Of a DNA stretch of 27,108 nt, positions 1 through 8,942 are shown piece by piece (the first letter of the stretch is position 1; each line of letters starts with the position of its first letter). The stretch lies in the NCBI GenBank assembly GCA_964418365.1, contig CAYQLM010000036.1, forward strand, positions 1 to 27,108, written 5' to 3'. The notes beneath the pieces are model-generated. The model searched no databases and had not been told where the DNA came from. It was given only the letters and a program-made list of their open reading frames with translations. The stretch comes from JBBDXS01 sp964418365 (lineage in GTDB: Bacteria > Chloroflexota > Dehalococcoidia > DSTF01 > RBG-16-68-14). The translations under genes were made by a program, and so were the position numbers.

Positions 1-1
1 C

Positions 2-442
2 GTCCTCGACGGCATGATGGACCCGCCGTGGTCGCAGTACTTCTGCTGCATGGCAACGGGAAACAGAGACTTCGTAGAGAAGCACCCCGCAGCGACGAAG
101 CGCGCGCTGCGCGCCATCTTGAAGGCAGCCGACGTGTGCGCCAGGGAACCGGAGCGCGCCGCCCGCTACCTCGCGGACAAAGGCTTCGCGCTTAACTACG
201 ATCAGGCGCTCGATGGAATCACCGGGCTGTCGTACGCGGCCTGGCGGGAGTTCGACCCCGAGGACACCGTGCGATTCTTTGCGCTGCGGCTCAAAGAGGC
301 GGGCCTCGTCAAGAGCACGCCGGATGAGTTGATCGCCCGCGCCACGGATTGGCGCTACCTGGAAGAGATCAAACGGGAGTTGGGCGCTACCTCGACGAGA
401 TCAAGCGAGAGCTTGTGGTGTAGCGTGAACGCAGCGGTGTAG
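2..442 (+). CDS. NMT1/THI5-like solute-binding protein, array copy 0 (5' cut by window, 3' end scarred)
   Basis: This is the C-terminal part of a NitT/TauT-type periplasmic solute-binding protein; the frame is open from base 2 and the start lies outside the window. It carries the block MMDPPWSQYFCCMAT, then NRDFVEKHPAATKRALRAIL, nearly identical in the three copies downstream, so it is a fourth member of the same tandem array. It has the short loop (ALNYDQALDGI) also found in the copy at 1669-2733. The 3' end is abnormal. After the usual ending (DWRYLEEIKREL) a diverged 32-base duplication shifts the frame and adds a tail of about 18 residues that no other copy has. The ancestral stop was probably the TAG at 421-423. 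Substrate unknown; members of this family bind small molecules such as sulfonates, nitrate or pyrimidine precursors. Confidence 0.85.
   Translation, partial: VLDGMMDPPWSQYFCCMATGNRDFVEKHPAATKRALRAILKAADVCAREPERAARYLADKGFALNYDQALDGITGLSYAAWREFDPEDTVRFFALRLKEAGLVKSTPDELIARATDWRYLEEIKRELGATSTRSSESLWCSVNAAV
351..414 (+). repeat. 32-base tandem duplication in the 3' end of SBP copy 0
   Basis: The segment starting GGCGCTACCTGGAAGAGATC at 351 is repeated from 383 (GGCGCTACCTCGACGAGATC). The offset is 32 bases, not a multiple of three. The second unit, read in its own frame, encodes WRYLDEIKRELVV and a stop at 421-423, which is the normal family ending. The duplication therefore shifts the reading frame and makes this copy read on to a later stop at 440-442. 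The two units differ at several positions, as if the second came from a different paralogue. Confidence 0.8.
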
Positions 443-455
443 TGTGAACGCAGCG
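418..455 (+). repeat. Two tandem 19-base linker repeats after SBP copy 0
   Basis: The unit GTGTAGYGTGAACGCAGCG occurs at 418-436 and 437-455. The first unit contains the ancestral stop codon (TAG 421-423) and the second contains the present one (TAG 440-442). The same pair occurs after the copy ending at 2733 (2728-2746 and 2747-2765). Single, slightly changed units follow the other two copies (1608-1626 and 3915-3933). The repeats mark the junctions between array units and are likely sites of unequal recombination. Confidence 0.85.
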
Positions 456-515
456 GGAGGATGGCGCGGGCGCAGCAGCGGCCGTGAAGCCTTCGGTGAC
501 CAAGGGAGTGAGCCC

Positions 516-1613
516 GTGCAGAGACCACTGATCGACGTACAGCACTCGTTGAGCCGCCGCGAGTTCCTGCGCGGCGCCGCCCTCGCCGGCGCGGGCGCGG
601 TGTTGCTCGGCGCCTGCGGCTCGGACGAGAGCAAGGGCAGCCCGACCAGCACATCGGAGGCCGTCGACGCGCCGCCGGAGACGACGACGATCCGGCTCGG
701 CCAGAGCAGCATCGTTCCGTGCTCGGCTCCGATCTCTCTCGCCGAGCAGTTCCTGCCGGCAGAAGGGTTCACCAACGTCCAGTACATCGACGATTCGGGG
801 TTTCGCTCAACGGGGAAACTCGAAGCGGGCGAGATCGACATCAGTTTCTACTACGCGTCGTCGCTGACGGCCGCCACAGATGCGGGCGACCCACTCGTGG
901 CCCTCGCCGGCGTGCACAACTCCTGCTTCGAGCTGTTCGGCAACGACCGGGTGCAGTCGCTGCGCGACCTCAAGGGAAAGAGAATCATGGTCCAGAAGCG
1001 GGATGCTTACGACGGGAGTTACGCCTTTATGGCGGCGCTGCTGGCATACGAAGGCATCGATCTCGAAAACGAGGTTGAATTCGTTGAGCTGAGCAGCCCG
1101 GCCGATCTCTTGCAGGCGTTTGGGGCGGGCACGATTGACGCGTTTCTCGCGCCACGCCCTTACTCGACGCTGCTGCGGTCCGCCAAGATCGGGCACGTCG
1201 TCCTCAGCGCCATGATGGACCCGCCGTGGTCGCAGTACTTCTGCTGCATGGCAACGGTAAACAGAGACTTCGGAGAGAAGCACCCGGCAGCGACGAAGCG
1301 CGCGCTGCGCGCCATCTTGAAGGCAGCCGACGTGTGCGCCAAGGAACCGGAGCGCGCCGCTCGCTACATCGTAGACAAAGGCTTTACGCGTCGAGTGGAC
1401 AACGGGAGACCGTTTAGCTACGCTGAGGCGCTCGATGTAATCAGCGGGCTGCAGTACACCGCCTGGCGGCAATTCGACCCCGAGGACTCCGTGCGATTCT
1501 TTGCGCTGCGACTCAAAGAGGCGGGCCTCGTCAAGAGCACGCCGGATGAGCTGGTCACCCGCGCGACGGACTGGCGCTACCTCGAAGAGATCAAGCGGGA
1601 GTTGGCGGTGTAG
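516..1613 (+). CDS. NMT1/THI5-like solute-binding Tat lipoprotein, array copy 1
   Basis: Predicted exported solute-binding protein of the NitT/TauT (SsuA/THI5-like) family, about 365 aa. The N-terminus has a twin-arginine motif (SRREFLRG, residues 13-20), a short Ala/Gly-rich segment and a lipobox (LLGAC, Cys34), so it should be folded before export and anchored by lipid outside the membrane. I chose GTG 516 because the start of the next copies aligns there and an AGGGAG sequence lies about 8 bases upstream; the frame is open back to 444, but that stretch is linker DNA shared between copies. It has the long loop (TRRVDNGRPFSYAEALDVI) shared with the copy at 2808-3920. No permease or ATPase gene accompanies it. 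The ligand cannot be read from the sequence. Confidence 0.9.
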   Translation: MQRPLIDVQHSLSRREFLRGAALAGAGAVLLGACGSDESKGSPTSTSEAVDAPPETTTIRLGQSSIVPCSAPISLAEQFLPAEGFTNVQYIDDSGFRSTGKLEAGEIDISFYYASSLTAATDAGDPLVALAGVHNSCFELFGNDRVQSLRDLKGKRIMVQKRDAYDGSYAFMAALLAYEGIDLENEVEFVELSSPADLLQAFGAGTIDAFLAPRPYSTLLRSAKIGHVVLSAMMDPPWSQYFCCMATVNRDFGEKHPAATKRALRAILKAADVCAKEPERAARYIVDKGFTRRVDNGRPFSYAEALDVISGLQYTAWRQFDPEDSVRFFALRLKEAGLVKSTPDELVTRATDWRYLEEIKRELAV

Positions 1614-1626
1614 TATGAACGCAGCG
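1608..1626 (+). repeat. Single 19-base linker repeat after SBP copy 1
   Basis: GTGTAGTATGAACGCAGCG is a variant of the linker unit seen after the other copies and contains the stop codon of copy 1 (1611-1613). It is followed by a second conserved leader element, GTGAAGCCTTCGCTGA (1635-1650), which also occurs at 2773-2788 and, as GTGAAGCCTTCGGTGA, at 484-499 ahead of the other copies. Confidence 0.75.
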
Positions 1627-1668
1627 GAGGGCCGGTGAAGCCTTCGCTGAGGCCAATGGGGTGAGCCT

Positions 1669-2733
1669 GTGCGGAGACCGCTGATCGACGTCCATCACCC
1701 GTTGAGCCGCCGCGAGTTCCTGGGCGTCGCCGCCGGCGCCAGCATCGCCGGCGCGGGTGTGGTGCTGCTCGGCGCCTGCGGCTCGGACGAAGAGGCGGCC
1801 GCACCGACGGCGACCATCCCTGCCGAGGAGCCGCCACCCGAGACGACGACGATCCGGCTCGGCAAGGGCATTGTTCTGTGCCCGGCTCCGCTCTATCTCG
1901 CAGAGCAGTTCCTGGCGGCGGAAGGGTTCACCAACGTGCAGTACATCGACCAGACGGGGCAGCAGCAGCTTGCCGCAGGCGAGATTGACATTAATTTCGT
2001 CCCCGCGGAGGTGCTGACCGCCGCCGCAGATGCGAGCAACCAGCTCGTGGTCCTCGCCGGCGTGCACCCGACCTGCTACGAGCTGTTCGCCAACGACCGG
2101 GTGCAGTCGCTGCGCGACCTCAAGGGAAAGAGAATCTGGGCGTCGCAGGACCCGACCGCCACGTTTTACGCCTTTATGGAGACGCTGCTGGCATACGTCG
2201 GCATCGATCGAAACGACGTTGATTTCCTTGCGCTGAGCATTGTCGATGGCGCGCAGCAGCTGGAGGCGGGCACGATTGACGCGGTGCTTGCGCCACCCCC
2301 TTTCTCGACGCAGCTGCGGACCAACAACCTCGGGCTGCACGTCGTCCTCAACGGCATGATGGACGCTCCGTGGTCGCAGTACTTTTGCTGCATGGCAACG
2401 GGAAACAGAGACTTCGTCGAAAAGCACCCGGCAGCGGCGAAACGCGCACTGCGCGCCATCTTGAAGGCAGCCGACGTGTGCGCCAGGGAACCGGAGCGCG
2501 CCGCTCGCTACCTCGTGGACAAAGGCTACACGGCGAACTACGATTACGCGCTCGATACAACGACCGGGCTGGCGTACACCGCCTGGCGGGAGTTCGACCC
2601 CGATGACACCGTGCGATTCTTTGCGCTGCGGCTCAAAGAGGCTGGCCTCGTCAAGAGCACGCCGGATGAGCTGATCGCCCGCGCCACGGACTGGCGTTAC
2701 CTGGACCAGATCAAGCGGGAGCTGGCGGTGTAG
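1669..2733 (+). CDS. NMT1/THI5-like solute-binding Tat lipoprotein, array copy 2
   Basis: Third member of the array, 354 aa, starting at GTG 1669 (MRRPLIDVHHPLSRREFL). The twin-arginine motif SRREFLGV and lipobox LLGAC are present, followed by an acidic/Ala/Pro-rich spacer (GSDEEAAAPTATIPAEEPPP) that differs from copies 1 and 3. The central ligand-binding part is the most divergent of the array (for example IWASQDPTATFYAF where copy 3 has IDVLKRDATDDTYAF). The last third is almost identical to the others apart from the short loop (TANYDYALDTT), which matches copy 0. The gap to copy 1 is 55 bases with no evident terminator, so co-transcription is likely. A variable core inside a conserved frame suggests that the copies bind different ligands; this is inference. 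Confidence 0.9.
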   Translation: MRRPLIDVHHPLSRREFLGVAAGASIAGAGVVLLGACGSDEEAAAPTATIPAEEPPPETTTIRLGKGIVLCPAPLYLAEQFLAAEGFTNVQYIDQTGQQQLAAGEIDINFVPAEVLTAAADASNQLVVLAGVHPTCYELFANDRVQSLRDLKGKRIWASQDPTATFYAFMETLLAYVGIDRNDVDFLALSIVDGAQQLEAGTIDAVLAPPPFSTQLRTNNLGLHVVLNGMMDAPWSQYFCCMATGNRDFVEKHPAAAKRALRAILKAADVCAREPERAARYLVDKGYTANYDYALDTTTGLAYTAWREFDPDDTVRFFALRLKEAGLVKSTPDELIARATDWRYLDQIKRELAV

Positions 2734-2765
2734 CGTGAACGCAGCGGTGTAGTGTGAACGCAGCG
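2728..2765 (+). repeat. Two tandem 19-base linker repeats after SBP copy 2
   Basis: The pair GTGTAGCGTGAACGCAGCG and GTGTAGTGTGAACGCAGCG is base-for-base the same as the pair at 418-455. Linkers after copies 0 and 2 are double and those after copies 1 and 3 are single. This supports duplication of a two-gene unit. Confidence 0.85.
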
Positions 2766-2807
2766 GGGGGATGGTGAAGCCTTCGCTGATACCAGAGGGG
2801 TGAGCCC

Positions 2808-3920
2808 GTGCAGAGACCATTGATCGACATCCATCACCCGTTGAGTCGCCGCGAGTTCCTGCGCGGCGCTGCCGGCGCCGGCCTTGCCGGCGCTGGCGTG
2901 GTGCTGCTCGGCGGCTGTGGCTCGGACGAGAGCAAGGGCAGCCCAACGAGCGCGCCGGAGGCCGACCCGCCGCCGGAGACGACGACGATCCGGCTCGGCA
3001 TGAGCGCCTTCGTTCCGTGCTCCCCGCTCTATCTCGCCGAACAGTTCCTGCCGGCGGAAGGGTTCACCAACGTGCAGTACATCGACATCACCCAGCAAAT
3101 CGCCGCGGGCGAGGGCGTCACACAGCACTTCGCCGCGGGCGAGATAGATATTGGTCTCGTCTTCGCGACGACGTTGATGGCTGACGTAGATAGGGGCGAC
3201 CCACTCGTGGCCCTCGCCGGCGTGCACAACACCTGCTGGGAGCTGTTCGGCAGCGACCGGGTGCAGTCGCTGCGCGACCTCAAGGGAAAGAGAATCGACG
3301 TCCTGAAGCGGGACGCGACCGACGACACTTACGCCTTTATGGCGGCGCTGCTGGCATACGTCGGCATCGATCTCGAACACGAGGTTGAATTCGTTGAGCT
3401 GAGCGTTGCGGATCTCCTAAAGCAGATACAGGCGGGCACGATTGACGCGTGGCTCGCGCCACGCCCTTACTCGACGCAGCTGCGGTCCCTCAAGCTCGGG
3501 CACGTCGTCCTCAACGGCATGATGGACCCGCCGTGGTCGCAGTACTTCTGCTGCATGGCAACGGCAAACAGAGACTTCGTAGAGAAGCACCCCGCAGCGA
3601 CGAAGCGCGCACTGCGCGCTATCTTGAAGGCAGCCGACGTGTGCGCCAAGGAACCGGAGCGCGCCGCTCGCTACCTCGTGGACAAAGGCTTTACGCGTCG
3701 AGTGGACACCGGGAAACCGTTTAGCTACGCTGAGGCGCTCGATGCAATCACCGACCTGCAGTACACCGCCTGGCGGGAATTCGACCCCGAGGACACCTTG
3801 CGATTCTTTGCACTGCGGCTCAAGGAGGCGGGCCTCGTCAAGAGCACGCCGGATGAGCTGATCGCCCGCGCCACGGACTGGCGCTACCTCAACCAGATCA
3901 AGCGGGAGCTGGCGGTGTAG
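2808..3920 (+). CDS. NMT1/THI5-like solute-binding Tat lipoprotein, array copy 3
   Basis: Fourth member, 370 aa, from GTG 2808 (MQRPLIDIHHPLSRREFLRG) with an AGAGGGG sequence 5-10 bases upstream. It has the twin-arginine motif, a lipobox-like LLGGC, the spacer GSDESKGSPTS shared with copy 1, and the long loop TRRVDTGKPFSYAEALDAI shared with copy 1. It carries an insert near residues 95-110 (QQIAAGEGVTQHFAAGEID) in which an AAGE element appears twice, suggesting a small internal duplication. The stop at 3918-3920 lies one base before the first possible start of the sensor kinase gene, so the two are probably translated from one transcript. Family assignment is firm; ligand and transport role are not. 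Confidence 0.9.
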   Translation: MQRPLIDIHHPLSRREFLRGAAGAGLAGAGVVLLGGCGSDESKGSPTSAPEADPPPETTTIRLGMSAFVPCSPLYLAEQFLPAEGFTNVQYIDITQQIAAGEGVTQHFAAGEIDIGLVFATTLMADVDRGDPLVALAGVHNTCWELFGSDRVQSLRDLKGKRIDVLKRDATDDTYAFMAALLAYVGIDLEHEVEFVELSVADLLKQIQAGTIDAWLAPRPYSTQLRSLKLGHVVLNGMMDPPWSQYFCCMATANRDFVEKHPAATKRALRAILKAADVCAKEPERAARYLVDKGFTRRVDTGKPFSYAEALDAITDLQYTAWREFDPEDTLRFFALRLKEAGLVKSTPDELIARATDWRYLNQIKRELAV

Positions 3921-3921
3921 C

Positions 3922-6375
<2,454 letters not shown>

Positions 6376-6383
6376 GGCAGGGC

Positions 6384-6770
6384 ATGGCGGGAGAGCTGAT
6401 CCTCATCGTCGAAGACAACGAGAAGAACCTGAAGCTCGTGCGCGATATCCTGCAGTTCAATGGCTACCGCACACTCGAAGCGGAGACGGCGCGCGACGCC
6501 ATCGCGCTCGCGACGGAGCACGCGCCGGACCTCATCCTCATGGATATCCAGCTGCCTGACATGGACGGCGTCACGGCCCTGGGCCGGCTGAGGGGCGAGC
6601 CGGCCACGGCGGCGCTTCGGGTGGTCGCCCTCACCGCCTCCGCCATGCGCGACGACCGTGAGCGGTTCCTGGCCTCCGGCTTCGACGACTACCTGACGAA
6701 GCCTATCGACATAAAGCAATTTCCTGAGCTCATACGACAGCAGTGCGAGCTTGCTCGCCAGGTGGAATAG
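6384..6770 (+). CDS. Single-domain response regulator (CheY/DivK-like)
   Basis: A stand-alone receiver of 128 aa with no output domain. It has the acidic pocket (VEDN), phospho-acceptor Asp54 in LILMDIQLPDMDG, the Thr/Ser switch in VVALTASAM, and Lys106 in DYLTKPID. ATG 6384 was chosen because it has a GAGGCAGGG ribosome site just upstream and gives the usual family length; it lies 8 bases after the kinase stop. Sequence and length resemble DivK-type phosphotransfer regulators. Its place between the hybrid kinase and the receiver-cyclase fusion makes it a likely shuttle or sink in the same phosphorelay; this is inference. Confidence 0.93.
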   Translation: MAGELILIVEDNEKNLKLVRDILQFNGYRTLEAETARDAIALATEHAPDLILMDIQLPDMDGVTALGRLRGEPATAALRVVALTASAMRDDRERFLASGFDDYLTKPIDIKQFPELIRQQCELARQVE

Positions 6771-6771
6771 C

Positions 6772-8778
6772 ATGGACGCGCAGCCAAAGATCGTCGTGGT
6801 CGACGACACGCCCGCGACTATCAGGCTCCTCGAAGCGATCCTTTCCCCCCGCAACTACACCGTGCTGCCGGCGACATCTGGCCGCGAGGCGCTGGAGCTG
6901 ATCAGCCGCGAACGGCCCGACCTGATCCTGCTCGACATCTTGATGCCGGAGATGGACGGGTACGAAGTGTGCAGCAGGCTGCGCAGCATGCCGGAGACGA
7001 GCATGCTGCCGATCATCATGATGACGTCGAGCGGCGACCAGGAGAAGGTTCGGGCACTCGAGGCCGGCGCCACCGACTTCATCCCGAAGCCGGTCAACCA
7101 GGCGGAGCTGCTCGCGCGCGTGAGCTCGCTGGTGCGCATCAAGCAGTACAACGACACCATCCGCGCGCAAGCGACGGAACTCAGTGAGTTGAATCACACG
7201 CTCGAGGCCCGCGTCCAAGAGCAGGTCCAGGAACTGCAACGGCTTGGCCGGCTCCGGCGCTTCCTTTCGCCGCAGGTCGCCGACGCAATCGCTTCTTCCG
7301 AGGACGAGACCGTCCTGCAAAGCCACCGTCGAGAGATCGCCGTACTGTTCTGCGATCTACGAGGGTTTACGGCGTTCTCCGAGAAGGCAGAGCCCGAAGA
7401 GGTGATGGCCGTCCTCGGAGAATATCATGAGCGGATGGGCTCATTGATTTTGGATGCCGAGGCGACCGTCGGCTTCTTCGAAGGCGACGGGTTGATGGTG
7501 TTCTTCAACGACCCTCTTCCCTGTCCGGAACCTGCCGGCCGCGCCGCGCGATTGGCCGTCGCGATGAGAGACCGCATGGAAGAGATGCTTCGTTCGTGGC
7601 AGAAGCGTGGACATGACCTCGGGTTTGGCGCCGGCATCGACTTCGGTTACGCGACGCTCGGGGAGATCGGGTTCGAAGGACGGCACGACTACGGGGTAGT
7701 TGGAAACGTCGTCAATCTGGCCTCGCGTCTGTGCGACGAGGCGCTCAGCGGACAGATCCTCCTGAGTCAGCGTGCCTACGCTTCAGCCGAACACGCGTTG
7801 GAGGTCGAGCCGGTAGGCGAGTTTACGCTCAAAGGATTCCTCAAGCCGCAACCTGCGTACAACGTGGTTGCATTGAAGGGCAGTCCGGCCGACGCGACGC
7901 TCCTTCGCCCAACCACAGGAAAGACCTTCGCCGGCGACCGTTACGTGGTGCGGCGGTTTCTGGGCGAGGGCGGACAGAAGCTGGTCTATCTCGTGCATGA
8001 CCTCACGCTGGACCGCGAATGCGCATTCGCGCTGATCAAGACCGAGCTTCTGGAACCGGAGGACCGTCTTCGGTTCCAGCGCGAGGCGCAGGCCATGGCC
8101 CAGCTCGGCGCGCACTCGAACATTGTGACCGTGTTCGATTTCGGCGTAGAGGATGACCGGCCGTATATGGTCTTCGAATACGTGCCGGGCGGCGACCTGA
8201 GACGCGAGCTGCGCGCGGAGGGAGAGCCGTTGCCGATCGACCGCGCCCTTGCGATCGCTTCCGGCATGGCCTCCGCCTTAGCCGTCGCCCATAAGCGGGG
8301 GATCATCCACCGTGATCTCAAGCCGGCCAACGTGCTGCTCAGCGAAGATGGCGAGGCGAAGCTCGGCGACTTTGGTCTCGCCCGCGCGGTCGACCGCTCG
8401 CGTCTTACCGTGCCGGGCGTTGTCATGGGTACGGCGGCCTACATGTCGCCGGAGCAGGCGCGCGGTCAGCCAGGGAACGAGCGGAGCGACCTCTACGCGC
8501 TTGGCGCGCTGATGTACGAGATGGCCACGGGTCGGCCACCGTTCGTCGGTGACGACGCCCTGGCGGTGATCTCCCAGCACGTCAACACGGCGCCCGTTGC
8601 TCCGTCCTCGCACAACGCCGCGGTGCCGGCGCCGCTCGACGCGCTGATTCTGCGCATGCTCGCCAAGGCGCCCGACGAACGCCCGGAGAGCGCGGTGTCG
8701 GTGGCCGATGAGTTGCGCAGGATGCGTGGACTCGACGCGCCGGTGGGCCGAACGATTGAGGATACGCATCGTGCGTGA
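6772..8778 (+). CDS. Receiver - class III nucleotide cyclase - Ser/Thr protein kinase fusion
   Basis: A 668 aa cytoplasmic protein joining three signalling modes. Receiver at 1-120 (Asp55 in LLDILMPEMDG, Lys in FIPKPVN); helical linker about 125-175; class III cyclase about 185-365 with metal-binding Asp195 (FCDLRGFT) and Asp239 (FEGDGLMVFF) and the catalytic Asn/Arg pair in NVVNLASRL; Ser/Thr kinase about 385-650 with Gly-rich loop LGEGGQKLVYL, Lys423, catalytic HRDLKPAN (Asp515), DFG (Asp533) and SPEQ. The cyclase has Phe four residues before Asp239, where classical adenylate cyclases have the base-selecting Lys. ATG 6772 follows the previous stop by one base and has AGGTGG upstream. Phosphorylation of the receiver probably controls cyclase and kinase output. 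The product (cAMP or cGMP) and kinase targets cannot be told. Confidence 0.92.
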   Translation: MDAQPKIVVVDDTPATIRLLEAILSPRNYTVLPATSGREALELISRERPDLILLDILMPEMDGYEVCSRLRSMPETSMLPIIMMTSSGDQEKVRALEAGATDFIPKPVNQAELLARVSSLVRIKQYNDTIRAQATELSELNHTLEARVQEQVQELQRLGRLRRFLSPQVADAIASSEDETVLQSHRREIAVLFCDLRGFTAFSEKAEPEEVMAVLGEYHERMGSLILDAEATVGFFEGDGLMVFFNDPLPCPEPAGRAARLAVAMRDRMEEMLRSWQKRGHDLGFGAGIDFGYATLGEIGFEGRHDYGVVGNVVNLASRLCDEALSGQILLSQRAYASAEHALEVEPVGEFTLKGFLKPQPAYNVVALKGSPADATLLRPTTGKTFAGDRYVVRRFLGEGGQKLVYLVHDLTLDRECAFALIKTELLEPEDRLRFQREAQAMAQLGAHSNIVTVFDFGVEDDRPYMVFEYVPGGDLRRELRAEGEPLPIDRALAIASGMASALAVAHKRGIIHRDLKPANVLLSEDGEAKLGDFGLARAVDRSRLTVPGVVMGTAAYMSPEQARGQPGNERSDLYALGALMYEMATGRPPFVGDDALAVISQHVNTAPVAPSSHNAAVPAPLDALILRMLAKAPDERPESAVSVADELRRMRGLDAPVGRTIEDTHRA

Positions 8779-8796
8779 CTAGATCAGGAGCGACGC

Positions 8797-8907
8797 AAGT
8801 CTTGCTTCGTCACGGGCGAGGCGCTTGCGACGGCGCAGGAGTTGGGGATGAAGCAGGTCATCGAAGACTGCCAGACGCTTGACGTTCGTCGCGGCTTCCA
8901 CCTATAA
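8797..8907 (+). pseudogene. C-terminal remnant of a kinase-AAA-TPR gene
   Basis: Read in the frame ending at TAA 8905-8907, this stretch encodes GEALATAQELGMKQVIEDCQ. The C-terminus of the gene ending at 12593 reads AEALATAQELGMKKLVEDCR, and the match is also plain at DNA level (GCGACGGCGCAGGAG at 8827 and at 12504). Everything upstream of the match is missing. A paralogue of the downstream giant gene appears to have stood here and been deleted, leaving only its tail between the cyclase fusion and its surviving relative. Confidence 0.75.
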
Positions 8908-8912
8908 CGAAC

Positions 8913-8934
8913 CCTGGCTCTCTCTCGGGCCAGG
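8913..8934 (+). other. Hairpin between pseudogene remnant and next gene
   Basis: CCTGGC (8913-8918) pairs perfectly with GCCAGG (8929-8934) across a 10-base loop. It lies right after the remnant's stop codon, where a terminator would be expected, but a run of G rather than T follows. It may be the old terminator of the lost gene, or may affect the ribosome site (GGCGGGGGGC) of the gene starting at 8943. Confidence 0.4.
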
Positions 8935-8942
8935 CGGGGGGC

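Noticed and set aside
444..515. Upstream extension of SBP copy 1 (open frame from ATG 444)
   Set aside because: The stretch is array-linker DNA shared between copies; the aligned copies start at the GTG equivalent to 516, which has a ribosome site.
2..3920. A complete NitT/TauT ABC transporter operon
   Set aside because: Only binding proteins are present; no permease or ATPase gene occurs in the window, although one could lie upstream.
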